Shown piece by piece: positions 1 through 13,399 of a DNA stretch of 64,000 nt. This DNA comes from Hermodice carunculata (lineage: Eukaryota > Annelida > Polychaeta > Eunicida > Amphinomidae), in assembly GCA_964020975.1 (NCBI GenBank), contig CAXHWN010002588.1:2186310-2250309 (forward strand). Direction: 5' to 3'. The position numbers and the translations under genes are program-made. Under the pieces are notes generated by a model. It was not told the DNA's origin. It searched no databases and saw only the letters and a program-made list of their open reading frames with translations. Every line of letters begins with the position of its first letter. The stretch's first letter is position 1.

Positions 1-309
1 TTCACCCTGCATGTGAGGACGATTTTTGGAATTATCATCTTCTAATCTACCTGAAGTACATATTGTTATCTTTCAAATACACCCAGGTGTAGTAAAATGA
101 AAGTTTGATGTTTATTTGACAACATGTAGAGAGGTTAGATTCATATCTGCAAATTCCCCATGTTAATCTATGGAGAAAAAGTGAGGGTCATGGAAAGTGA
201 CCACAAGGTGTGGGCGGTCAACCATGAACAGGATGGGCAGCACCACATTCAGGCGAAATTAGAACTAACCCTGATATCCCCTATTGGATAACTTTGTTCT
301 TGTTTTTTT

Positions 310-429
310 CTGTGTGTTTTGTAATATATATTTTGTGTGTCACTCCATGTTTTGAAGACCCCCCCGATTAGTAACATCTCGATGTACTATGGGGCGATCC
401 AGTTGAAATAAATATGTTCAAACTAAACT
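310..429 (+). mobile_element. LINE 3' end fragment
   Basis: About 120 bp aligned by eye to the 3' UTR of the LINE at 2164-3017: shared TCCATGTT.TG.AGA, TCGATGTACTAT and a terminal AAACTAAACT. No coding part is left. A TTTA repeat and an AT repeat follow directly. Confidence 0.6.
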
Positions 430-486
430 AATCAACATCAACTCACTACAGTCCGTCTTCTTCTGAGCATTTCTTCCGTCTACAAA

Positions 487-490
487 ATAT

Positions 491-553
<63 letters not shown>

Positions 554-580
554 TATAGGTATACATATATAAATAAATAA

Positions 581-632
<52 letters not shown>
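487..632. repeat. (ATTT)n and (AT)n microsatellites
   Basis: A TTTA tetranucleotide run at about 487-553 is followed by a TA dinucleotide run at about 584-632. Confidence 0.95.
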
Positions 633-634
<2 letters not shown>

Positions 635-699
635 CATGATATAATATAAAATACAATAATTAAAATTACAACATCACATAGGCCTAAAATAAGAGGCTT

Positions 700-3600
700 C
701 GTGGTGGCTTTTGAACTCACCAACATTATTACTGTGTTTCGAAAATTCCAGTAGATTAATTAACAAACAAAAAAATCAAAACACACAGGACGACAAAACA
801 CACAGGACAAAACAAGAACAAAGTTACCCAATTAACAGAGAAGCTATACACGTTTCAGATTTGTACCATGCATACAAAAATCAAAATAGTTAAAGTCGCC
901 AAAATGCAAAACAAACCAAAATAGTTCACTACAGGTAGAATGTACACATATACATCCCTATTCACAATAATACGGGCTAGCGGTAGGGAATTTCATAAAG
1001 GATACTTAAGAAATAAGTTAGTGTAAATCAGTGCCTAACTCAATTGAAAATTACTGCTTATGCATAACAGAACTAAAATATGAAGCGTCTTGTATCTACG
1101 ATGTATCTGTGGAAAGCATTACAAATTTGTATGTTGAAGGGAATGGACAATTCGTCGCTACCAAAGAGAAGAATATGAGCTAATCTGTCACTCGCTGTGT
1201 GTATAATCAGATTCGAGTGGACGCCGGGAGCAATAATAGATATGACGGAGTTGAGAAGTTTCAATTCTATAAGTTGAACACTTTCGACAAAAGAACAGAA
1301 AATGTTGCAGATTTTCAGTGGGGACATGAACATGTCGGTTGACTTTAAAGAGATCAAAGTTAAGTCTGGAGAATCCAAGACGAAGCTGAGTATGACAAAT
1401 TTTGCCAAATCTGTGTCCTTGGGTATACTAAACAGGAACATGATCCACTGCTAGTAGAGTTGCTTTAAGTTTTGATTTGAATATTTGGACGGAAATTGAG
1501 TCTCTTATATCGGAGGAAAGATTGTTCCACAGCTTAATAGTGTCAGGTAGGAAGGATTTGTCTAAGCAATTAGTTTTGCAATTAATGGGACGTATGGAGC
1601 CAATGTGTCGGAGGTTTCGAGCATTAATAGATGGAGGAATTAGTCAAGAGAGGGGGTGTAAAGTTGTATTACATTTTGTAAAGAAGAAGTAACTTAATGT
1701 ACTTCCTTCTGCTGGCGACTGTTGTCCAACCATGTTCACGTAGGAGATTGGCATGTGATGTGTGTCTTAATGCACCTGCGCATATTTTGGCAGCTTCAAA
1801 CTGTATGGATTCCATAAGATCAGAAAGTCCGTGACCACAGTTGTCAGACAGCGCACAACCATATTCGAGAATTGGTCGAATCATATTTAAATATAATTTA
1901 ATCAGAGCTTTGCGGGAAAGTTTATATTTGAATCTACGCATAAGGGTAATTCGCTGGCTCGCTTGGGTGGTAATACGAGTAAAGCGAGCATGCCAGGATA
2001 AATTGCTACTGAGAGAAATACCAAGATCAGTGTGAGAGTCTGCCGCAGGTATTTCAGAGTCTCCAAAACGAATGTATGGATGGTGTGGTTTAACAAGTTT
2101 GGTTGAAAATATGACATAAAGAGACTTTGAAGCGTTAAAGATAACATGCCACAACTTTCCCCAACTCGGTGCGCCCCATTAGATGTAGAACATCGCGTCT
2201 GTCTAACTCTTTCCTCCCAGATGCTATCAAACAGTGGAATAACCTGCCTTCCGACATCAGAGATTCGCTTTCTCTACATATATTCAAATCGAAACTTAAA
2301 GCTACTCTTTTAGCCCCAGACACTGTTCCCGAGTTCTATCTCCATGGTGACAGATTTGCTAATATTTGCCACACGCAATTACGCCTAGGATTCTCTAGAC
2401 TAAACTCCCACCTTCACAAAATTAACATCCTTCCTGACCCATCCTGTGCCTGTTCTTATCCCACTGAAGACTCCAAGCATTTTCTACTCTTCTGTCCCTA
2501 TTACATCGTTCCGAGAAACAGATTACTGAATACTGTTATTCCTTTGATTGCTCCGGGGGTTAGCCCGCATCTTATAATTCATATTGGTAGTGATAGGTTA
2601 GTTGAAATATTTCTCCGTGGCAGTAACGAGCTTTCGAGCTGCCTGAATATCCAGATCTGTGATGCTCTCCATCAGTACATTATTGATACCAGGCGCTTTA
2701 ACGACTAAATGTTTCCGTTACTGTTACTGTAGTATTCATCGGTTGGACTATGCAAATTTATTTGTATCATACCTTTTTTCTTTAATGGGTAAATAGTGAA
2801 CTCAATTCATATTGGTTTAACTTGTATCTTAAATGTAATCAAACTTTGATATTCGTACAGAGTTTACATAGATATAATTCATTGGTAACATTTGTTCTGT
2901 CATGTGTGTCTTGTATATACTTACTGTGTGTCTCCATGTTCTGGAGAACCCATGTATTAGTCATTTCGATGTACTATAGGGCTATCCAGACTAAATAAAT
3001 ACGTTTAAACTAAACTAATTATGTATAATGGAGAAATTAATGTTCAGATGATTAAAAGTTTCGATAGGATTATTAACAACTTCAAGTAGACTGGTGTCGT
3101 CAGCAAAAAGTCTGATATCACATGTAATATTGTCAATTAGGCCATTAACATAGACCAGAAAGAGAAGTGGGCCCGAAATGGAATCCTGGGGCACACCAGC
3201 TTCAATAGGAAGCCATGATGAAGATTGGCCATGAATAATCACTCGTTGGAATCGGTTTGAGAGATAACTATCAATCCAGGGTACAAGATTATCAGAGATG
3301 CCGAGTTGTCGAAGTTTAAAAAGGAGACCAGGATGCCAAACCTTATCAAACGCCTTGGACACATCCAGAAACACCATTCTGGCTTCTTTGGACTGTTCTA
3401 GGCCGTTGTAGATATTGTGAAGGATGTACACAAGCTGATTGATAGCAGAGTCATTGGCCTTAATGCAAGGAAGTGAGTAGGTTATTTTGTGTCAAGTATT
3501 CATAGAGTGTATTGAAGACCAGTCGTTCAAACACCTTTGAAACATTACAGAGCAATTAAATAGGACGATAATTGTTTTTAATCAGTCTGCTGGCCTTTTT

Positions 3601-4745
3601 GAAGACAGGACATGTTGGATCTCTTCCAAGCATCGGGAAAACAGGAAGACCAAGAGAAAGTTGGACGATATTTGTAAGTGGTTTACAGATCAAATCTGCT
3701 GTGTTCTTCAGTAGGATATTGTCCATATTATCTGGGCCTAGTGCAGAGGAAAGTCTCAGGGAAGACAGAATTTTCTCAACTCTGTCTTCATTAATGGTAA
3801 TATTGCGTAAACGTGCCTCAGTTTGGAGCGTGAAATCGGACAGGGGTCGGGCATCAACATAAGGGTGTGTTTTACACTGGCTGGCAAAGTATGAGTTAAA
3901 AATTTCACATTTTTCGGTAATACATGATACGGTCTTGTAATCGTCAATGATTGGGGGTATATCTTGATGAATTTTGCATCCCAGAACAGACTTGGACAAG
4001 CACCACCACTGTTTAGGATTAATGTCTTTTTCATCAAGTCGAAGCTGCAGATTAGAAAAGTAAGAGGAGATAGATTTCCTTATTTTGGTTACAACCTTGT
4101 TGCGAAATTTTTTGTAGAATTGATATAACCTGTCAATCTTAAGGTGAAGATCGTAATTATAGGGGCGGGGTTTGTTAGATGCTCTCTTAAAGCGATTTCG
4201 ACGTCGAATATGTTTTTTAATGTCTGCAGTTATCCAAGGTTTGTCCTTAGGGCGAATGGTAGCTTTCTTAAACGGAATAAAGTCCTTTGCAGTAGATACA
4301 AAGAGGTTAGACCAGTTTGACACGGCATCATCAATAGAATCAAAGACATCATGAGCAATTTTCCAAGGGGCTGTAGAAAGGGCAGCATTGAGGTCACAAA
4401 AATTAGGCTTATTGAAGTCCCATACTGATCTTCTGAAAGGCTTGTCTTTATGAAGAGAAAGGGAGAAAAAACCAAAAGATTACACAGTGGTCAGAATTTG
4501 AGATTTGGGCAAGGGTTCCCGATTCCAGAACAACACCTGGAGAATCAGAAATGATAAGGTCTAATACATTATTCAAGTATTCACTTATCCTTGTGGGTTC
4601 ATCGATAAGTTTTATAACATATGTTGGTACAAAAATTGCCACTGTGTCTCCTTTTTTGTATAAGCCCATCGATGTATACATTTTTAGCTTTGTCAATATG
4701 TGTAGTTTCTTTGAATGTAACAATAAATATTATAAGATAAATGTG
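700..4745 (-). mobile_element. 5'-truncated CR1/jockey-type LINE, split by a second LINE
   Basis: Read from 4745 down: the end of the endonuclease (ISNSDHCVIF near 4490), the linker (WITADIKKHIRRRNRFKRAS near 4240), the reverse transcriptase (DVSKAFDKVWHPGLLFKL near 3340, catalytic FADDTSLL near 3100), the thumb (SKALIKLYLNMIRPILEYGC near 1880) and the C-terminal region with WNNL.SDIRDS (near 1510) and DTRRFIF (1075). Several frame changes show it is dead. The element is cut at 2164-3017 by a LINE copy in the other orientation. The 3' boundary is unclear; 700-1070 is probably its 3' UTR. Confidence 0.8.
2164..3017 (+). mobile_element. LINE 3' fragment inserted into the LINE on the other strand
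   Basis: Carries an open frame 2169-2708 for the C-terminal domain (FLPDAIKQWNNLPSDIRDSL, then the C-x-C...H...C cluster CACSYPTEDSKHFLLFCP), a 3' UTR and an AAACTAAACT tail. Removing it restores the host LINE reading H-N-W-G-K-L-W-H-V-I across the junction, so the borders are exact to a few bases. Only 0-2 bp look duplicated. The open frame and lack of decay suggest it is younger than its host. Confidence 0.8.
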
Positions 4746-6145
4746 TAAAATGCGAGGGACATTTTATTCAAGGGGTCTGATTTACACTTTGAGAAAGGAT
4801 CACTGCAAAACTTTTGGCATAAAAAGCTTGAAATCAACGATCATGTAAATACAATAATATAACTTAGGTAGCACTTTTTCCGTTAAAAGGAATGTTATTC
4901 AATTTTTAAGCATCTGCAATTAACATTGATAACTTTTCCAATTTGAACCTCAAAAAGTGGCATTTAAAATTGAAATATTGCCCCCCAAAAATGACCACCT
5001 TAGATATACTCTTGTCTTCACATAGCCGTTAATTTCACAAAGATTCGTCCATCCAGTCTTGAGTGATGCTTTCTCAAAATTAGCACGTCTTGTAAAAATT
5101 TGTTTTTGAGATATTCACTACCAAAGATAACCAAGGAAAGTTGCTGACTTGAATTGCTCAAAAATGACATCTGCTCAGGCCATTTAGAAGGATGAATAAA
5201 TGCTAATCCCTCAAACTCTGTCATAGCTTCGACCTACACACTTACAAACAATACAGTGGTTCTAATCAGTCATCTGTGAAATAACCCGTTCACCTGTAAA
5301 AAAAAAAAAACCCCATCCAGTGAAGCTTTGACTGTGAATGGTTCTCTGAACATCGCCACTAATGACCACAGTCATGTAATGGCAAATTCACTGATTGAGT
5401 CAATCTTGTACTGACAGAGGGACACTTTTTCATCTGAAAGTTTTGCATAGAAGTAAACATGTTTCAGTAACACTATTTGGCAAGGATAAAGATTAGCACT
5501 TCATCATCCCAAAAGTGACAAAAGCTCAATTTCACTGATTTGAAAGTATCAGGTAAGCCCCGGCAACTTAAAGCAAAAATGATTTCCAAGACTTAGCCCT
5601 GTTGGCTGATCGTTAATACTATAATAGATTAAATATAGTCAAATACACTTTTTATATAAAAGGGGCGATTTGAGGCCCTGTTGGCTGATCGTTAATAGAT
5701 TAAATATAGTCAAATACACTTTTTATATAAAAGGGGCGATTTGAGGCCTGAGGCTTGGGGCCTGGGGTCAGGGGCAAGGGGCCACGAGCCAGGGGCTTTG
5801 GAGAAGGATGAGTACCTGAAATCGGGCGATAAAGTATTCGATCTTATTTGGTGTCGGATGATTAGACCAGGGATGTGGTACGTATGACCCATGAAAAACA
5901 TCGGCTCTTCATGCCCAATCTAATACATGCAGACAAATCCTAATAATATTGTCAAACTTGGCTAGACAGCATGAAAAATACCATAAAGATTGATTGCAGG
6001 TTCCATTGCAAGGACAGATCGAACTGAAATGTTTCATAGTTTGTCCCTACAAAATATAAACAATTGGGCTCCAGATTATTCAAATCACTTCCAAACCAAC
6101 CATACCACCCATTCTTGCAACACGCGAAACTCTTTGGAGCTATGA
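4746..6145. other. Intergenic, no gene seen
   Basis: AT-rich unique-looking sequence. The only structure is a tandem duplication of about 80 bp at 5597-5750 (units open GCCCTGTTGGCTGATCGTTA) followed by a GGGGC-rich patch at 5750-5800. Confidence 0.6.
5597..5750. repeat. Tandem duplication, ~80 bp unit
   Basis: Two nearly identical copies both run from GCCCTGTTGGCTGATCGTTA to AAAAGGGGCGATTTGAGGCC. The first has an 8-10 bp insertion (ACTATAATAG region). Confidence 0.85.
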
Positions 6146-6186
6146 ATTGAACCTTCTAAGACTTAATATTTTCTTTTCACATAAGC

Positions 6187-7110
<924 letters not shown>

Positions 7111-8350
7111 TTGTGGGCCGCTGAGGCATTTTAAGGCGTTAGCCGCTATTTTATAGATTTGTAAGAATGCCTAACCCATCAGTAGACGAAATGCGATGTA
7201 CAGCTGAAGTACTTCGATTTGGGAGATGAGGATAAAAGTTCCTTTTGTTTGTTTGCTCTTGTTTTTGGTTTTTGTTTGTTTGTTTGTTTTTGCTTTGTTT
7301 TTTGTTTTTTATTTTTGGTTGTTCCATACCATAAGATTAAAAAAAATCCTTGCAATGCGTACACATGCAATCAGTTATTTTGTTGTTCAATGAAAAAATA
7401 AAACCTATTACTTTGTATGTAACAGTTCACAACATATTTCAATATCGTAAACAGCATAGATCATATCTTTTTAAGACAGAATATAATAAGAAAGTATTTT
7501 GACCCCCCCCCCAAAAAAAGACTTTGCTGGGAAGAGAAGATGTACATGTCATTCAGTGACAACTTTCACTCAATTTGGAGAGAGGGGAAGCGTATGTACA
7601 TTGTATGTGGGGGGGGGGGGGTGGCTGTCCGATGTTTTTTTATGTTTCTTTTTGCATTACCTTTATATGGCATCCCCAATATAACTGCAAATATCTCTCA
7701 TTCAATTCGTAAAAATATAATTCGATTATTGTTACATTTACAGAACTTATAATTATATGTTAATATCTAAAATTGATTTATTGATGTCAAATATTGAATT
7801 ATGGAAATATATAATTCGATCATACAGGTATTAAAATTTGACTCTTTATAACAAACCTAATAATAGGACATCTAAAACGCAAATTATTGTTCATACGACT
7901 AATTTTTGGATTTTTTTATTTTCATATAAAATTCGACGCATAGATATTATAAGTAATTATAGATGCCTTTTTGTTATTATAGAAATATGTTTTTGGTTTT
8001 ATGCTCAAACAGTTTATCATACTTAATTTCTTTGATACACCTTAGATGCTTTGAAAGCGTTTCCATAATTCTACCGTGCATCGGGTCTTTAGCAGACGAC
8101 TTTTAGCACACCAATGTTCACCATCAACAGTTTGCGCGGAAAACTGTAATGCCGAATAATGTATTGTGCATCCATATATACACCATATGTAAGCGTACAT
8201 GCCCCAGTTTCAGGCACAGATGTCGTCGTGTCATTTAAGGTCATCGTGTTCACACTGCCAGACAGGAGCATTCAGTACGGCAGCAGTTTTCTAAAACGAT
8301 AAAATATACGTCGACTGAGGAGGCTGATACTTTTGAAACCCGTGTACAAC
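7111..8350. other. 5' flank of the P450 gene
   Basis: Contains a T/G-rich low-complexity run at 7253-7317, short C and G homopolymers (7502-7511 and 7609-7621) and otherwise AT-rich sequence. The P450 promoter should lie just before 8351 but no TATA box or initiator stands out. Confidence 0.45.
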
Positions 8351-8580
8351 ATGGCTTTAGATGCACAACTTGTGCAAACTTGGGTGTGCTTTCTTCTTGT
8401 GTGGCTGCTGGCCATCTTGGTCTGGAAATGGATGCATCGACCCAGGAACCTGCCTCCTGGTCCACCTGGTAGGCCATTGGTTGGTGCCATGATGGAACTA
8501 CGTGATGGCAATTTGCACCATGACTTCATGCAGTATGGGGATAAGTATGGAGATGTATTTAGTTTGTATATTGCCAACAG
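8351..8580 (+). CDS. CYP2-like exon 1
   Basis: Encodes residues 1-76: membrane anchor, proline-rich hinge and the region up to MQYGDKYGDVFSLYIAN. It ends in phase 2 (AG) at the donor GTAAGTC. Confidence 0.95.
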
Positions 8581-9643
8581 GTAAGTCGTATCGTCTCCAC
8601 AGGACAAGAATGTACAATTAACTTTGTAGCCAAAAGCCTGTTTGTTGAATAAAACTTACAATACACTTGACCCAAAAGTAAGTTATGCTTTGACCAGACC
8701 GAAAGAGCTAGGTCAAATACAGACCCACATGCATTATAGTGTTCAATCTAATGTGCTACATATTCCCATAGAAACATTTGCCAAAAAAATTCGGCTGAAA
8801 TGGGATGTCAAGCATCTGCACTTGACGATCTGAACCTATTTTGGCTTCGACCGTGAGACCAAAACAACACCATTAGAAACAAGAAAAAATGTTGCTCTTT
8901 CCTGCACTGCAGATGTGCATATTGTTTTAGTTTTTCCACAGCATTTTAACAAAATCTGCTCATTACAGATGTTGGATAGATGTCAGACGAAGTGTTAGGA
9001 AATTATCGGCTTTTATGCTTACGTGTTTTCAATTGTATGAAACCGACATGATAATTTCTCCTCAATTCGCCAAATAAATGCAACAAAATTACCTGAAACT
9101 ATCTGTATTTTCTGAAAGACTTTCCTGCATAAGCAGACCTTCCTGCGAGTGTTTTCGATTTATTTTGGTGGGCGATGAATTGGCTGCTTGCATGGGCGCA
9201 AAGATACAGCCCTCCATGCAGTGAGACGGCCAAAACAATCAAATGAAGACAATATTGCATTGTCATTATAGCCTTGATAATAAGGGATATATATACATAA
9301 TTCTTCTGACCATAAGCCTTACACATAAGGCTCATTGTCAGAATATACTCTGTATAAGAGGCTGATGCACTTAAACAGAGTATCGCCACATAATAAGATT
9401 GGATGTTTCCTTCGGAGACTCCAAACCCTGTGTTTGTTCCTATATATTTCTGAGACGTGAAAAAATCAATGATAATTTTGAAATGTTTGCCGTATGTAAG
9501 AAGCAGGAATTCGCACACCGTCCGACCATTTATTGCGTGTCAATTCATGACATTGGAATTAGACAAAACTTGTAGCAGTTAAGATTGTGCGAATTGCAGG
9601 AATTTTAATTTAACACCTTCAATAATTTAGAAAATAGAAGTGC

Positions 9644-9717
<74 letters not shown>

Positions 9718-11416
9718 TATATAAGTTATACTTGTGACATCAGTCTTTTCAGATCTAATAAGTACTGATCAGAAGTTATATTTCAAAATCCAATTTTAAA
9801 GTTTGAATATCATCAAGTGTACAAAAGAAATCGTTCCACTGTAACTTATACCCATTTTTACTTTTTGATACACAATCAGATTTACAACAGAGCAGATCTT
9901 CTTTTGTCGTTACATACTTTTTTAAACATTTCTATTGCAGTTTAATGGTTGTATTAAATAGCCATCGAGCAATAAAGCAGGCTTTTCTCAGCCAGGGACC
10001 AAACTTTTCGGACAGACCAGAAATGTATGTCAACAGATTTACTGATTTCAAGGATCGTAAGTACTATTATTGTCCAAAATATACTCATGTTTGCGAAAAA
10101 CTTCCACGCACAACAGGGTGTACTCTCGTTGTTTATGTTGTATGTTGTATCTTAAAGACGAGTCTCTATATTATCAGAACGCACAGATGTGCACACATGC
10201 GCAGTTTACAGGCATATACAAAAGTAACGTGATTATAGTGTCAGAAATTTCAGTGGTCTGCTCCGTGGGACCCATTCCAAGAACGTAAGACTCGTTCGAG
10301 TTCAAAATCAGGGCTGTGCGTGAGCTCCATTTCCAAAAGCTCTATGGAATGGCGTAGGAGTTTCAAAATATGAAGGTTTTTACAAGATTGTCTACTTTTT
10401 GCTGTGATTCACTCACCAGCCGCTTTTTGTGATTTACTGTATTTCTTTTTCTTTCCTGTGCAGCTATCTTCATGCAAAGTTACACAAGAGAATGGAACAA
10501 GCGTAAATATTTTGGGTCGAGTACATTGCGCGCTAGCATGTGTAACGTCGAGGAAAACGTACAATTTGAAATTGAAACAGTGATTAAAGAATTGCTAAGT
10601 TATAGAGGCCAACCGTTCGAACCAAAACCTGTTTTAAGCAAGGCTACGTTAAATGTCATCACGTACGTGCTATTCAGCACGCGTTATGGGAACAATGATC
10701 CAGACGGAAGCCGTCTTCTTGAAGTCATCACAGAGTGGTATAAGAAGTTCTCTATGCTGGCCTTGTCTCCTGCTATAGAACTGCTACCATACCCTCTGGC
10801 TAAACTCCTCTTCTACAAAAAAGCCAAAGAAATTAAGGACGCAACAGATGAACTGCGTGGTATTATCGCCTCCTTCATAAAGGAGCATAGAGAAACATTT
10901 GATGTTGGCAACATGAGAGATGTGGTGGATGTATATATAAAGGAAGGAACGCTGAAATCTGAAGAGGAATTGGTAGATATGATTCTTTTGCTCTTTCCAG
11001 ACGCAGTTCATGTCGTATCGTTGGCGCTCACTTGGATATTACTCTATCTGTCCCATTACCAACATGTTCAGGATAAAATCCATAAGGAAATAGAAAGCGC
11101 AGTGGATAAGAACCGCCCTGTAACTCTTGCTGCGAAATTCTCTCTGAATTACACACAGGCTTGCATCGAAGAGATACTACGCTCGGTGTGCATTTTCCCG
11201 TTAAGTGCACCACACAAGCCTGCAAGGGACACTGTTTTGGACGGTTACAACATTCCTGCAAATGCAACAGTTCTGGCAAATTTGTATGCCGCAAGTGTTG
11301 ACCCTGAGGTGTGGCAAGACCCTCAAGTCTTCAGGCCAGAGAGATTCATGGATGAAAATCAGAGATTTACTAAACGGAACTGTGCTTTTACCTTTGGAAC
11401 CGGTATGTATCACCCC

Positions 11417-11448
<32 letters not shown>

Positions 11449-12330
11449 CATACATACATACGCACGTACATACACACGCGCACATATACACACATATACA
11501 TACATGCATATATATACATACGTGCGTATATACATACATGCATGCATACATACATACATACATACATACATACATACATACATACACACATAATCAATAA
11601 TAAGTAGCCTCATGGTAATGTCTTTTTATTTAATTCAACTCCATCAACATTGGAGTTGCATAAGGCTAAATACATGTTAATGGTTCATACGCGAAATAAA
11701 ATAAACTCCTACTGAACTTTGGAAAAAGCGTCTGTTTACATTCAAGTTTATCAGACTTTCCATATTTTAAAGGGAAGAGAATTGATTCACGCGTGTGATT
11801 GCTTTCAAGGAGATTTTTACATTTTTTGCTACACATTATAACTCAAATTAATATCAATTAATTAAATTAAACTTCACATTAAAACTGTATCCGACTGTTA
11901 ACCACAATTTTCACATCAAGGTGGCTCAACCAAAAATCAAGCAGAGTAGACTAAATTGTAAACGAATTATGAGCCAGGACCGTTTACTGTCTCAAAGTTA
12001 AATTTTTATGTCTTTGACTTAAGGTGGCTTTGTTCTAATAATATGTTTATAGGTCGTCTGATTTTCACAGTAGGATAGCGCTAACTTTCCAACAAAACAT
12101 AATCTGGCAATTTCATTTATAGATGTATCTTTTTTATGTTTCCAGGTCATCGTGCTTGCATGGGAGAGTCATACGTTCGCACAGAGCTATTGCTATTCAC
12201 TTCCAATTTGATTCAACGATTCTCATTTTCATTTGAACCTGATCAACCTGAGCCAACACTGGAACCGCAAAGACCAGTTTTTCTGTTTAACACACCTGTG
12301 CCGTTCAGAATATGTGCCACTCCTCGATAG
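8351..12330 (+). CDS. Cytochrome P450, family 2-like (CYP clan 2), 4 exons
   Basis: Haem-thiolate monooxygenase of the ER membrane. Coding exons are 8351-8580, 9941-10056, 10464-11402 and 12146-12330 (TAG stop), all with GT/AG borders and matching phase, giving 489 residues, the usual CYP2 length. The start is the ATG at 8351, followed by a hydrophobic anchor (about residues 7-26) and the hinge LPPGPPG (34-40). Family motifs seen: ExxR as E352-R355, PERF (407-410) and the haem loop FGTGHRACMG (426-435) with ligand Cys433; the haem motif is split by intron 3. Oddities: the I-helix oxygen-activation motif [AG]Gx[DE]T[TS] reads DAVHVV (295-300), and the C-helix WxxxR reads W126-N-K-R-K130. Clan 2 is secure from the motifs; the subfamily and substrate cannot be told. 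An AATAAA lies near 13375, about 1 kb past the stop. Confidence 0.94.
9645..9715. repeat. (AG)n microsatellite in P450 intron 1
   Basis: About 70 bp of AG. The rest of intron 1 (8581-9940) shows nothing recognisable. Confidence 0.95.
9941..10056 (+). CDS. CYP2-like exon 2
   Basis: Follows the acceptor TTTCTATTGCAG. It encodes LMVVLNSHRAIKQAF through FSDRPEMYVNRFTDFKD, the usual B-helix segment of CYP2 proteins, and ends at GTAAGTAC. Confidence 0.94.
10464..11402 (+). CDS. CYP2-like exon 3 (C-helix to haem loop)
   Basis: A single 939 nt exon covers residues 117-428: C-helix, the atypical I-helix, ExxR, PERF and the first half of the haem-binding loop. It runs straight into a CATA microsatellite just after the donor, so a naive frame read continues into repeat sequence. 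Confidence 0.95.
11420..11586. repeat. (CATA)n/(CA)n compound microsatellite in P450 intron 3
   Basis: CATA runs at 11420-11460 and 11545-11586 with interrupted ACAC/ATAC sequence between, starting 18 bp after the exon 3 donor. Confidence 0.95.
12146..12330 (+). CDS. CYP2-like exon 4 (haem cysteine and C-terminus)
   Basis: Follows the acceptor TTTATGTTTCCAG. It completes Gly429 and gives HRACMGESYVRTELLLF, ending VPFRICATPR and TAG. Confidence 0.95.
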
Positions 12331-12734
12331 TGTGATCTTTGTTATACAATTTGTGCGCAAAAATTCAAGAATTACTGTGTAAATACTCAAAAACTGCATG
12401 CATGGATGGCATTGGATGGTGATTTTAGTGAATATGGTGTTCGGATGATCAAGACTTGATTGAGCGAGGACTTTGATATGGGGCAAAAATAATGGTCCTT
12501 AAGAAGCTGGTTTGACATGTAGACCTAACCTTATTCCTGAGGTCATAGGATCACTTACGTGAATTTTACTATAGTCACTTAATAACTTAATCATGCTCAA
12601 TAACTCTTTGAGCTATAGGACTGATATATTGCAGATTATTATGCTATTTATGTTGTTTTATACTCAGCAGGATATGTTCGGGAACCCGTAAAAAAGGGTG
12701 TGTTTTTTAGATATCTGGATGCGAACCACGATCA

Positions 12735-13121
<387 letters not shown>

Positions 13122-13341
13122 CATTTATATAATTATGTAGCTTCAGTAATAAATAAATATATATGCATGCATATATATAGTATAACACACATACACACAC
13201 CCAGATATATATACACGTATATATAAAGTAGTAAAAATATCAAGAAACTGACGAGATGCATGACCTGCTGTGATGGCCCAATTGCAGTTTCTTGAGATTT
13301 CAACGAAACTGTGAATTGAAAGATATACATGGCCAACTTTG

Positions 13342-13363
13342 GATATGGTGCATGCACCATATC
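13342..13363. repeat. 22 bp perfect palindrome
   Basis: Arms GATATGGTGCA and its complement meet at a central GCATGC. It lies downstream of the P450, and no function is claimed. Confidence 0.8.
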
Positions 13364-13399
13364 AAGGTTTATGTCAATAAAGTTCATCATGTTTTAGGT

